DNA of 64,000 nt. It comes from Monosporascus cannonballus. Taxonomy: Eukaryota > Ascomycota > Sordariomycetes > Xylariales. The stretch covers positions 62,001 to 126,000 of the forward strand of contig QJNS01000089.1 of the NCBI GenBank assembly GCA_004154925.1, in the 5' to 3' direction. Below the pieces are notes generated by a model. The model worked only from the letters and a program-made list of their open reading frames with translations, was not told the DNA's origin and did not search any database. The translations under genes were made by a program, and so were the position numbers. Below, piece by piece: positions 11,901-24,376 of the stretch; position 1 is the stretch's first letter, and every line of letters starts with the position of its first letter.

Positions 11901-13010
11901 ACATAATTTCGGGTGAATTCGTATATCCCGTTTATAATTAATTTATTAATTAATATTATTAAGTATTTTTTATAATTTCTTTTTTCCGTTTTATTTTTTT
12001 TGTATAATATTATAACCTATATATTAATAACTTTTTTGCGTTTTCGAGTTTTAAAATGTTATTCGTTTTAGGCGCAATATTTACGTTTAAATCTTTTTGG
12101 AAATCTTTATTCGGACCATATAATAATGTCAAATATTTGGGGATTACGTTTAAATATTTTTTGCCGTATTTTTATACGTAATTTATATATTTATTATTCG
12201 TATAATTTCGTATATTATAATATCCATAAAATTGTTATATAATATATATTTTTTGGCTACGCGGCTTAATTTATAAAATTAATTTTTTTTTCGTATTATT
12301 TACATAATAACCGATTTATATAATTTTCTCGTTAAATTATGAAAACCATAATTAATTAAAGATCCGTAATTAATTTAATAATTTAATAATTTATAAGGCC
12401 GGTATAATCCGTTATAACGTAAATTTTATTCTGCCGGTTATTATTACGGAAAATATCCTGAATTATATTATTAATATTTAATACTTATATAAATACCGCA
12501 TTTTTCCGTTATAAAAAGTTTTTTTTGTAATATAAATTTTTTATTATATTACCGAACTTATAAATATTTAATAATTATAACATTTTCTTCATTAATATAT
12601 ATTTATATTAATATTAAAACGTAAGGTACTTATTTTTTTTTAATTTTTCGCCATATTAATATAGCTTTATAGCATGTACTTAATATTTGGAATCGGTTAT
12701 GCATAATATGTATTTTCCGTAAGAAATGTTTTATATCTTAAGATAATCGAATATTATTTGGCTAATACGAAAATATTTTGATCAGGATTACGCTGTTGGT
12801 ATTGCTTTTTCGCAAATTATTTTGGTACCGGTTCCGGCTATTTTTTGGTCCGAGATTTTATTATCCGTTTTTAAGGTTATTTTTTGGAGGTAAATTGTTT
12901 TTCGGGGATATAATTAGCGAATTTAATTCCTTTGGCCGGGCGAGCCGGGTTTTTTGGGTTTGTTCGGGATATATTATCGGGAGTTATAACTGAAATTACC
13001 TTTATTATAT
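9000..13010 (-). pseudogene. RIP-destroyed coding relic on the minus strand, class unknown
   Basis: Read on the minus strand, this region has long stretches with few stops and a protein-like composition. At about 12990-12850 there is a Pro/Lys-rich stretch (with RTNPKNPARPAKGIKFANY), and about 11400-11020 gives frames such as IFRILTVPLSPKRISF followed by KQKIKAFKDFITKISN. On the plus strand G is kept and C lost around 12800-12970, as expected for mutation concentrated on one strand. I do not recognise the family; a transposon-encoded protein is the likeliest source because of the RIP signature. Limits are approximate. Confidence 0.35.
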
Positions 13011-16000
13011 CGGCAAGGAATTTATTTACCTTTTGTAATATTATGGAATATAAAAAGGTATATATTATAATATAGATTTTGGGTATTAAATAAAAAAATT
13101 AATTAATAATTATTATATTGTAAATAACGTAATTTTATATATTAAGGTATAAAAATATTTAAAATTATAAAATATTATAATTAAATAAATAATATTAATT
13201 ATATGTTAAATAATTATAATAATTATTTATAATACATTTTTAATCGAAATAATTTTATAAATTTTATATAATTTGCATATAGTTATTAGGTTTCTTTTTT
13301 ATATATTATTATTTCGTTATAAATAAAAATAATGTTAATTTCTTTATTTATATTTAATAATTTACATATTTCTAGTTATATCATTCTAAAATTTATATAT
13401 ATTTTAATTTTAATTATATATATTATGTTATGATATTTTATAACTTATTAATTATCCGTAAACTTTATTTATATATTATAAAGTTTTATATATTTCTTAT
13501 TTATTATATTTTTTATTTTTTATTTATATTTCTCATTTTAATTAAGTTAAAAATATATCGGTAAATTTATAATATTATTAAATTTTCTAATTATAATTAT
13601 TTATTTATATATATTTAATATTATGCAGTTATTATTATGGTATTATCGCTGTTTAATAAAATAAATTACGGTAATCGTATTTGGGAAATATATGGCGACT
13701 TAGCAAAAAATTAAAACGTATATAAAAATTATAATGGCGTTAAGTTAATTTTCAATATGAATTATATTAATTGCGGCGTTATTTTTCGTACCTTATTTCC
13801 TGCTATATATACTGTTTTTTCACACTTTGCTCCAGCTTATAAAATACATTTTCTTTAAGCCAAACGGTTATTTAACAAAATTTTAATATTATAAAGTTTT
13901 TATAAAGTAAATTTTATTATTATATATTAAAAAACGTAAAGTATTTACTATTATATATATATTAATATATATTTTACTTATAATAAATTCGGAATAATAT
14001 TTAAATATATATTTCAGGACCTTAATTATATATATAATTTATAAAAAGTTAACAAGAAATATATTTATATATTTTAACGATTTTTAAATCTTACTTTTAC
14101 TAAATGTCGAAAAAGTTATTAAATAATATATAATATTATTTATTTTTTTCCTTATATCAGAATATCATAACAAAGTTATCGATATAAATAATACGGATTA
14201 TTAGATAATAAACTTTTAAAACCGCGAAACAAACGTTTTTTATATTATAAATTTAACCGGCATATATTTTTTAAAAAACCGTATAATTTGGGCCGTTAAC
14301 GTTTTTCGAGAATTTATAAATTATAACTATTTGCATAATATAAATAATATTAGGAATATAGTAATTTTATGGTCCCGATTAAAAGGAATATAAAACCGCG
14401 ATATATTTTGTGATATATATTATATAAATATTATTTTTATAATATTAAACGAAAATAAAATCGGTAATAATACGTAATTAGCTACCGAATAAATAATTTT
14501 ATATAAAAATTGGATTTTTAAATACCGTAGCATATTCGGTATTAATATTAAGGATTTCGGCGGTTACCCGGAATATCCGATTGTTATTATATTTATATAA
14601 GATTTTGATATAAAGGAATTCTTAGAACCAACCGGGAAAAAAATAAAAGAATCCTTATAACTAACCGGGGACTTAATTACGTCGATAAAAGGAAAACGCG
14701 GCGAGGGAAAGAAAGTTAAATCCGGCCGTCGACTTTTATTAAGGGAACCAAAAAACTCTAATTCGAAAAAGAAATAATTATCAAAATTTTTAACAAAATA
14801 ACGATAAAATATACGGGCGGCTTTAAAAATTATTAATTAGGACCGTACGGTGAAAAATATTAATTGTAATTGCAAAAAAACAAAGTTATAAAACGTAATT
14901 AATAAAGTTTTATTATAAATCCGGGATTTTAAATATTTCGAATTAACATTTTTAAAAAAACGAACGCCGGAATAATTATATTAATAATTAAAAAAATAAG
15001 TTTTTTAATATTGGCGAAAAATTATTTATATTATTTATTTATCTGTATAATGGATTACTTATTTTAATTATTCGACCCGAATTAAGATATTTTTTTAAAA
15101 GTTAAAAAAAATAAAAATATTTCAAAAATTAATATAACGAATTGAAAAAGAAACCCGGAAAATAAGATTTAAAAAGTTTTAATTTGGCGTCATGGATTAA
15201 GGGTTAAAAGTTAAAAGGATAATTTATTAATAATTACAATAAATTATAATTTGAATTACATAATACAAAAATTTGTTTATATTTTAATTAAAAATATTTA
15301 TTATATATTTATTACTTTATATAATTAATTTAAATTAAAACGAATTAATATTTCGTATAAAATATAACGAATTAAAAATTAATAAAAATACTAAATTTAT
15401 TAAATAAATGATATATTAATAATTTTAATTAATATTATATAAATATTTATAATTATTGCGTTTTACGACCGCAACGTGATGTTAAAACCGAACGCGTTTT
15501 TTATTATCGGCCTTAATTAAAATTAACGGAATTTCGTTTTTTATTTTTTAATTTAACATCGCGATTATTTTTAATCTGTTATTAATGTTATTATTTAATA
15601 GGTATTATTTATTTTTAATATGTAATATTTTAATTTCGACAAAAATTATTATTTTGATTTTTTTTCTCGATATATTATTTATAATATCGGGTTACGGATT
15701 ATTACGTTTTGGCGATACCGGCGATTCCGGTAATAATATAAAAGTAAACAAATTATACAAATATGAATACGGTAACGAAAATAAGATTAGAAAATTAAAA
15801 ATATTTAGAAATAATAAATTTTGCGCCGATATTACAAATAAAGGAGATAAAGTAAATTTTTAATCGGAATTACTTAATATATCGCAAATTACGCATATAA
15901 ATATAGGCGTTGCTATAACCGAAATTACGACTTTAAATTACGAAAACGTATACACTATATGCCGGTTTAGTATTTAAATTATTGAGAGTATCGTAAAACC

Positions 16001-17607
16001 GTTAATTATTAATTTAAACCGAACAACCGTATATAATATGTTTTAATTAGAATAAAATAAAACTCAAGACGGCTTTATAATTTTTTCCGATATTTATTAA
16101 ATTTATAACGTAATAATAATTTATAATTTATATACATCGGTTTACGGTATAAAAATATGGCGCCGTTATTTCCGATTAAGCAAATTCCGCCGGTTGTGAA
16201 AAATTACTTATATTTTCGGTAAAATCGAAAATATAGCTTTTTTGTATATTATATATAACGTAAAAAATAAGCTGTTTTTCAAAATAGTCTAATATTGCTA
16301 TTTATCGAAACCGGGAACCGTTTTAATTAATTCGATTATATTTTAAATTAAATATAAATCTTTAATTTCGTTTAATTTATTCGGGGGTTCATTAAATAAA
16401 AACTGTTTAAATTTAATAAGAACAAATATTTATTTTTTTTTACCGCTAAACGGAAATAATTATATAAAAAATAATTCGTTTACTTATTATTTATATTAAA
16501 ACTTTATTATTTCTTAAGTAACCGTTTTTATTAAACCGGTTTTTAATTATTTTTACGTAAATATTTTCGAATTTAAAAACTTAAATATATAGAAAAAATT
16601 TAACGTATATATGTTATAATAAAGTTTAGCCGGCATTAAATTATTATAATCTTTTTTAATATAATAATTTTAATTTTTTTAAACATGCGAAAATCGTTTT
16701 ATGTATATATTTGCCGTTAAATAACGCGCATTATTAAAGCTTTATTTTTATTTAGTACCGTAAGTTAAAATTATTTTATTTTGGAAATTTACGGATAAGA
16801 TTTTAGCCGGCTGAAAATTAAAATTAAAATTTAATAATTATTTCGTTTTAATCGAAATTATTTGCGATAAATTACGTATTGTTTTTTTTATTATCTAAGT
16901 CCGTTATGTCGCTTTTTTTATAACCTTTATATTTTTATAAATAATACGGTTTTTGGTTTACCGGGCTTAAATCGTTTTTATTATTTTAATCTTTTTTGAA
17001 ATAAATAACTTAATTTTATATTTATTAAACGCTTAATAAGGTATAAATAATATAACTTATTTATAATTAAGTATATTTAATTATTTATAATTATAAGCCA
17101 TTTAATTAAATTATTACTATAAATCCTTAATCGAAAAGCTTTACGGTATATCTTATTATATTATTCGATTAATATTTGAAATATTAATACTTAATTTAAA
17201 CATAATAATAAATTCGATTATACGGATAAAATTATTTAATTACTTTAAGTTATTATATACGTAAATTTAATTTCCGTAAAATATTTCGAAATTATTAAAC
17301 TTAATAATATTTTTATAACCTTTAATAAATACCCTTAATTTATTATAATCTTTATTAAATAATTACGGATATTTATAATTTTCGCCTTATTATAAATATA
17401 AATAAAAATTTTAATAATAAAGTGTAAGTTATTAAATTAAATTAAAAGGATATTATTTAAGAATTTAAATATATTAATTATTAAGAAATTAAAATATTTC
17501 CAATTTAAACGTTAATTTTTAAATATAAGGAAAATAATAATATCGATTTCGGGATAATTAATATTAAAACGCCGGATTTCCGCCTTATAATTATATTTAG
17601 TTAAGCC
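13011..17607. other. RIP-mutated repeat-derived DNA, unclassified
   Basis: AT-rich DNA with CpG retained while CpA and TpG are rare, typical of RIP. Two hints of former coding exist. At about 16960-16890 on the minus strand, a frame containing KPYY and KYKGYKKSD could be a zinc knuckle with Cys and His changed to Tyr. At 15585-15863 on the plus strand there is a short open frame of unknown kind. Neither is enough to name an element. The left target-site copy of the Gypsy element starting at 17613 ends this stretch, so that element inserted into this older repeat DNA. Confidence 0.45.
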
Positions 17608-17612
17608 GCCAA
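17608..17612. repeat. Target-site duplication, left copy, Gypsy element 1
   Basis: GCCAA immediately before the 5' LTR; pairs with GCCGA at 24372-24376. The single difference is a transition of the RIP type. Confidence 0.7.
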
Positions 17613-18021
17613 TATTATAACCTAACGGTCTTGGCTTCTTTTCAGACGGTCGGAACCACGAAAAGGTCAGTTCCGAACCAAGCCAAGACGTCACGTAACT
17701 GGCTCAAAGGTCTTAAGGCGCTAAGCACCTTAAGCCCCTTAAGCCAGCAGGAAAAGCTCAAAAGGCTTAACGGACTTAAGGGTTTAAGCCGTTTAAACAC
17801 CTTAAGCCAAGGCAAAAATATATACTTTTATTATTTCCATAATTTAGATAGCTTTAATTTATAACCACTTATTAATACCAACCGTTTATAATAAGGTATT
17901 CCCGGTATTAAAAAACGTAATACGTTATTATATTTATTACTTAGATTTTTACGATATTTTTATTAATATAAATCCGTACGATTAAGGTTTAATAATTAGT
18001 TAAACTTTATAATTCGTTATA
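17613..18021 (+). repeat. 5' LTR of Gypsy element 1
   Basis: Aligns along its whole length with 23964-24371. It begins TA where TG is usual and ends TA where the other copy ends CA, both explained by transitions. The LTR contains five CTTAAG hexamers between about 17710 and 17810. Its left (outer) half keeps many cytosines that are T in the 3' LTR, while its right (inner) half is the more mutated copy. A 77-residue open frame at 17631-17864 lies inside and is not a gene. Confidence 0.88.
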
Positions 18022-18299
18022 CGTTCCAAATTTTTATTTAATAATACCGTCAAACTTTAAGCAATATTTAACATTATCAAAATATTGATTAACGCTTAGA
18101 AAACCTTTATTTAGCAGTTTTAGGCTCGAATTCGGAAATTGGAAAAAAAAATTCGATAACTTAAAATTACGTTACCTGCCTAACCTTTTTTCGCCTGCAT
18201 AAAGCCAAAAAAACCGGAGCCTTATAATTGAAAAAATAACCTTTAAACTTTTTTAATTTAGGTACGAATTTACTTTCGCTTTTTAAACCTTAATAATAT

Positions 18300-19900
18300 A
18301 ACGGATATAGTTTTAATAATAAAAGTATACCTAATAAGAAATACAGTTAATTAATTTAAAACTATTATAAAAAACTTTTTAAAAATAAAAAAAATAAATA
18401 AGAAAAATTTTATTAACGAAATTTTTTTAACTTATATAAATTTCGAAAATAAAATACGTAATAATTTCGGCAATCCGGATAAGGAATAATTAATAACTTA
18501 ATAATTCCTATAATTTCGACAAAAAAAACTTGCGTCCAAATACGCCGTAACCTTTAAAAACTTTGCAATTAAAGCAAAATAAGTAAATAACGAAACCAAT
18601 ATTTTTATTAATATATTTTATAAAAATTAAAATATAATATAAAAAATAAGATTATTCAGATTAAATAATTAATTACCTTAAACCGGTATATTATAAAAAT
18701 AATTAAAATTAATAATTAACAATTTAACAAACGATAAGAAAAGAAAAAATAATATACCTTACGTTCGAAATATAAGTTTAATTAGGGGGAAAAAAATGCA
18801 CTTTTTATTTTTTACGGAACGGCGTTAGGACCTATGAAATTCGGCGCTACCCACAAATAAGATTAAAGTCAAATTAAATGCTTTAATTATGGAAAAATGG
18901 GATATAAGGCTTACAAATATAAAAAGCTTAAGAAACCACGGTAAAATAACTGGACCCCTATATTGGAAAAATAATTTAAAAATAATTAATAAACTAATAG
19001 TAAAATTATTAACATAATCCAAACCAAATATATATTAGGTTTACGATAAAAAGTTTAACCGGAATTATTACGATAACAAATTTGACGAAAAATATAAAAA
19101 GCTAAAAGGTTAACTTAATAAATATCGTAAATATAATAAAAAACGTTATAGGGATAATTATACGAATACCGGGATTAAATAAAAGAATTTTGCCTCGGAA
19201 TACTTAATCGATACTGTAAAATATATATTATATATTATTAATAACGAAAATATCCTAATTACGAAAAATAGAAATAATATATCTATATATGAACTATTCG
19301 TATATATTACGAAGGATTTAACTTTCCAAACCGTACCGGGCATAATAAAAATAATAAATAATAATATCGACAATTTCGAATCATAGCTTTAAAAGTATTT
19401 AATAATTAGCCGAAACAAAAAGTTAATTTAAAGGAAAATAATGCCTGCAAAAAACCCTTTTTATTATTATAAATAATATAATTACCAAATAGAAAAAAAG
19501 TTAATTTAGCGTACGGTAAAAAATTATTATCAGAAAATTATTACGGATTTTTATTTCGAATTAATATTTACGATAAACCCTTATAAAAAAGGTTATTAAG
19601 GAAAAAATACGTTAATTTACAGGAAATCTTTAAAATAACAGTTAAAACAATATATAATAAGATATAATCGTAAATAAAAGAAAATAATTTATTCGATAAG
19701 AAAAGAAATTATAACAATATTAAAAGGAATTAATACGGTTCGAAAAAACAATACGCCGATAATAACGATAAATATAATAACTAAATATGCTAAACGAAAA
19801 AACATAAATAAGGCTTAATAGATTTAAATAGGAATTAAAAAGATTACTTATAAAAAAGCCGCAAAATAACGAAACCCAGAGGAATTAAAAGGAATTCCCA
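18300..19900 (+). pseudogene. gag relic of Gypsy element 1
   Basis: The region between the 5' LTR and the protease should encode the capsid/nucleocapsid. Plus-strand frames give lysine- and asparagine-rich stretches broken by many TAA stops. I could not find a surviving zinc knuckle. The assignment rests on position within the element. Limits are approximate. Confidence 0.5.
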
Positions 19901-19919
19901 AAAAAGGTTTTAAACGCGA

Positions 19920-22900
19920 CGATAGGAAACGTTAACGACTTTATTACTTTAGATATACGAATCGGAAGGTACTAATATACTGCAATAATGGATTACGGAG
20001 CTCTAGGCGAGAATTATATTGCACCGGATATGGTTAATAAGCTCAAATTACCATAAAGATATAAATTAAAACCTTATATAACGACAAATACCGAAAATTA
20101 GGAATTCGCTTACGATAACGGAAAAATTATATGCCAAATTAATTATTTCGAGATTTTTATTAAAAAATAATACCAAATAATTAATTTCTATATTATTTTA
20201 TTTAAAAATTACGATATAATCTTAAAATTACTATAAATACGCCAATACGAAATTTTGATTAACGGCGGAACAGGCCAGGTAAAATTTGCTTTACTTTTTA
20301 TTAATAAATAAAAAAAAGAAATTAAAATCTTAATATTTGATCGATAATAACGATAAATACAGGTATAAGGATACAATAAATACCTTATTATCCAAAAAAA
20401 CAAAATATAAGAAAAAAAACAAATATCAAAAAATACGATATATTATTATTATTATTAAAGCGAAATTAAAGCAATTAAATAACGATTTAAAATAAGAAAA
20501 ATAATAGCCTTAAAATTCAAAAACTTTAATTAATATATTACCATAATATTATAAATATAAGCAGCTTTTCAAAAAGAAACTTAATACGAAATTACCAAAA
20601 CATAATAAATAAAATCATAAAATAATCTTTAAATAAAATCTTTAACAAAGTTTTACCTTATTTATAATTTTAACAAAGACGAACTACGTACTTTTAGAAA
20701 ATACCTAAAAAATTAGTTACAGAAAAAATAAATTTAACTTTCGAAATTACTATTAGAATATTTAATATTTTTCGTATTAAAAAAATAGAAAATTACGATT
20801 CGTAATTAATTATCGATAATTAAATAATATTATTATTAAAAAATCAAATATTATTACCTTTAATTACGGAAATAAAAAACCGACTTTACGGAACCAAATA
20901 ATTTATAATATTCGATCATAAAAATGGATATAACTTAATTAAAATCAAAAAAGGATATAAATAAAAAATAACCTTTAGAACGAAATACGGATTATTTAAA
21001 TATTTAGTTATATTAATAGGATTTACGAACGTACCAGCAACTTTTTAACGGATAATAAACTATATATTACGAAAATACCTCGATATTTTCGTTATTTGCT
21101 ATCTCGACGACATTCTTATCTTTTTGGAAACAAAAAAAGCATATGCAAAATACGTTCACAAAATTCTTTGAGCTTTATAAGATGCAAAGTTACTTGTTAA
21201 TGCAAAAAAAATTAATTTCATACGTAAGAAATAAAATATCTGGGAAATATTATCATCCTAGAACATATTAAAATAAACCCTAAAAAATCGTTGTAATTAC
21301 AAAATAATAAACGCTAACGAAAATTAAAAAAGTACAAATATTCCTTAGATTTGCTAATTACTACAAAAAATTTATTCGAAATTTTAATAAAATAATTATA
21401 CCCTTAATAAATCATACGAAAAAAAAATTTAAATAGATGCCAAATACGGAAAAAGTATTTCAGAATATTAAGGATACGATTATTAACAAACCAATACTAA
21501 TTATATACGATCCGAACCGCCTTATTAAATTAAAAACCGATATTTCGGATTACGTATTAGGCGTAATAATTAAATAACGAAATAATTAAGACAAATTATA
21601 CCTTATTATATTCTTTTCGTATAAATTAAAAAAACCGAATTTAATTATAATATTCTAAATAAGGAATTTATAGTTATTATTATAGTATTTTAGGAATTTA
21701 AGCACTTCTTAAAAAGAAACTTATATTAGATTAAGGTTTATACGGATTATTAAAATTTTACCCGATTTACCATAATCAAAAAACTTATAGGACGATTATT
21801 AAAATATGCAAAAAAAATTAACGAATTTCGACTTCGTTATTATCCATAAGAAAAAATCAGAAAACGGAAAAGCAAACGCCTTAAACAAGCAACCAGACCT
21901 TAAAGAAAAATTGGTCAAAATCAGCTATACAATTTTCGATACCACCACAGAAAAACATTTACGCCCACGACAGATTACGACGGTTCGGGTAATACCCAGC
22001 AATATGCATCAAAAAATCCAATAATACAACGATAATCTCCCAGAAAACCACAAAACGGACAAAATACAAATTTCAAAAAAATATCAGAAAACTTTAATAC
22101 GAAAAATATACGAATATTAATTATACGGATATCCAGGGATCTATAAAACCTTAAAGCAATTTTAACGTATATATTTTTTTCCTAAAATGAAATTAACAAT
22201 ATAAAAAATTATACGGCAATATAATATTTGCGCTAAAGCAAAGGCTCGACGATATAAACCATACGAAAAATTACAGCTATTACTAATCGTAAAACGACAA
22301 TAATATTTAGTTATAATCGACTTTATTACCAAACTTCTTATATTAAAATATCCAGGTATAAGAATATATCATAATAGCATTTTCATAATTATCGATTAAT
22401 TTACGAATTTTTCCTATTTTTTACCATATTATAAAGATATAAACGCCGAATAACTAGCATATATTTTCTTCAAATATATTTTTAATATATACGGATTATT
22501 AATAAAAATTATATCAAATAAAGAATTATTATTTATATTTAAATTTCGACAAAGTTTAATAATACAAATTAGGCTAAATCACAAATTATTTAACGTATTT
22601 AAACCTTAAATAAATAAATAAATAAAACGAATAAATTAAATTTTAAACATTTATTTACGATATTATATTAATTACGAATAAAATAATTAAATTAGGAAAT
22701 TATTAATCGTATAATTAATTTATAATATTAATTATTACGAAAGTATTAATATAATACTTATAAACGTAAATTTTAATATTATTTTGAAAACTTGTAAAAA
22801 AATATATAATAACGGTTGAATTAATATTAAAGTAATCTTTATATCAAAATAATTATAATAGTTATATTAGGAAAGAAAATAAAACTAGAATTCGTATAAA

Positions 22901-23330
22901 ATCAAATAAATAAATTTTATAACTAAAAAAAGTTAAAAAAATTAATTTTCGAAAAAAGGGAAATAATTTTCCTTATTATTAAAAATGTTTAAATAAAGCA
23001 ACTCAGCAAAAAACTTAATTTTAAATATATTAATTTATATAAAATCGCCAAGAAAATCTTATAAAGTAATTATTAATTAAAACTTTTATTAAAAATTAAA
23101 CTTTATTTAATTTTTTATATTTCCATATTCAAATTATTAATAAATATAAGTAAAATATATATAATATAAGATAATACAAAAATAAAAAACGAACGAATAT
23201 ATAAGGTGAAAAAAATTTTCGATATACGAAAATAAAACGGATTTACTTAATATCTAAGTAAATAAAAAAATATTTAAATTTCGAAAACATTTAGGAACCT
23301 GCCAAAAATCTTATTAACGCCTAACGTTAT
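19920..23330 (+). pseudogene. pol relic of Gypsy element 1 (PR-RT-RNaseH-IN)
   Basis: Protease: the frame reads IMDYGA at 19985-20002, where the family has D-S/T-G-A, followed by YIAPDMVNKLKLP. Reverse transcriptase: the core at about 20990-21250 includes FTNVPATF and an intact YLDDILIF (YLDD at 21100-21111). RNase H: TDISDYVLGV near 21540, ending in DFVIIHKKKSENGKANAL near 21830-21880. Integrase: a HHCC-like stretch at about 22120-22250 with LYGYPGIYKTLKQ (first His position read as Tyr) and NICAKAKARRYKPY; the core begins with VIIDFITKL (catalytic Asp codon 22319-22321) and continues to about 22700. Many TAA stops interrupt every domain, so no functional product is possible. The downstream end, about 23330, is approximate. 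Confidence 0.85.
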
Positions 23331-23945
23331 TAAAAAAATTTTATTAATAACGATAAACGTATTCTAGTTAAAAATTAACCAGTTAATAACCGGAATATCG
23401 GGCCAGTCGGCCGCGGCCTACGTTAACGTAATAGCTGCAATAACGGCCTCTAATTATTTTTATTCTTTTTCGAAACGCTTAAATTTTTTCATAGCTTCCG
23501 TACCTTAAATATTGTAACGAAATATTTCTATACTATAACGATAAAATAATTACCTTTATTTTTATAAACGATCCAGTTTGTTAATAGCAGTACGTAATAT
23601 TTTACGAACTTATTTTTTCTTATGTTTTAAACGGTTTTTTTCGTTAAAAAGTTTTTGGTATTCGGCTTTTAAAGGATTAAAAACGTTACAAAAACCCCCA
23701 TAATAAATATATTGCGCATATTTTAAAAACCCTTAAACATTTTTATATTTCGTACCTTTTTTTTCGTAACAAAAATAAAAAGATATTTTAAAATTAATAT
23801 GTTTAATATATTTTAAAAAAATTAAAACGTTAATACGTTTACGGAAACGAAATTTTTCGATTCGGCCTAATATAATAAATATATAAAAACAAAGTTACTT
23901 ACCGAAATTAATAAATAAATAATTTACTTTTTAAGGACAAAAATC

Positions 23946-23963
23946 CTAGAAAAAAGGAAATCG
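23946..23963 (+). other. Polypurine tract of Gypsy element 1
   Basis: A purine-rich run (TAGAAAAAAGGAAATCG region) abuts the 3' LTR. This is where the plus-strand DNA primer forms in LTR retrotransposons, and it confirms the plus orientation. Confidence 0.6.
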
Positions 23964-24371
23964 TATTATAACTTAACGGTCTTGGCTTTTTTTCAGACGG
24001 TCGGAATTACGAAAAGGTTAGTTCTGAACCAAGTCAAAACGTTACGTAACTGGCTTAAAGATCTTAAGGCGCCAAGTACATTAAGCCCTTTAAGCTAACA
24101 GGAAAAGTTCAAAAGGCTTAACGGGCTTAAGGGTTTAAGCCGTTTAAGCACTTTAAGCCAAGGCAAGGATATATACGCTTATTATTTCCATAATTTAGAT
24201 AATTTCAGTTTATAACATTTATTAATATTAACTGTTTGCAATAAGGCATTTCCAGTATTAAGAAATGTAATACGTTATTATATTTATTGCTTAAATTCCC
24301 ACGATACTCCTGCCAACATAAACTCGTACAACGAAGGTTTAATAGTTGGTTAAACCTTATAGCTCGCCACA
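23964..24371 (+). repeat. 3' LTR of Gypsy element 1
   Basis: Partner of 17613-18021. It ends in CGCCACA with the canonical CA intact. Here the right (outer) half is the better preserved copy, for example around 24300-24371 where the 5' LTR shows T or A at many C or G positions. The left (inner) half carries most of the C-to-T changes. Confidence 0.88.
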
Positions 24372-24376
24372 GCCGA
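24372..24376. repeat. Target-site duplication, right copy, Gypsy element 1
   Basis: GCCGA directly after the 3' LTR; see the left copy at 17608-17612. Confidence 0.7.

Larger units (their letters stand above)
17613..24371 (+). mobile_element. Ty3/Gypsy LTR retrotransposon 1, complete but inactive
   Basis: A 6.76-kb element with LTRs at 17613-18021 and 23964-24371, in direct orientation. It is flanked by GCCAA (17608-17612) and GCCGA (24372-24376), a 5-bp target duplication differing by one G-to-A transition. Domain order on the plus strand is gag, protease, reverse transcriptase, RNase H, integrase; integrase after RNase H marks it as Gypsy rather than Copia. A polypurine tract lies directly before the 3' LTR. 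Numerous in-frame stops and transitions between the two LTRs show heavy RIP. The coding strand is strongly A-rich. Confidence 0.88.

Noticed and set aside
12778..12993. 71-codon plus-strand open frame
   Set aside because: The minus strand of the same stretch reads as a more protein-like Pro/Lys-rich sequence, so the plus frame is probably its shadow.
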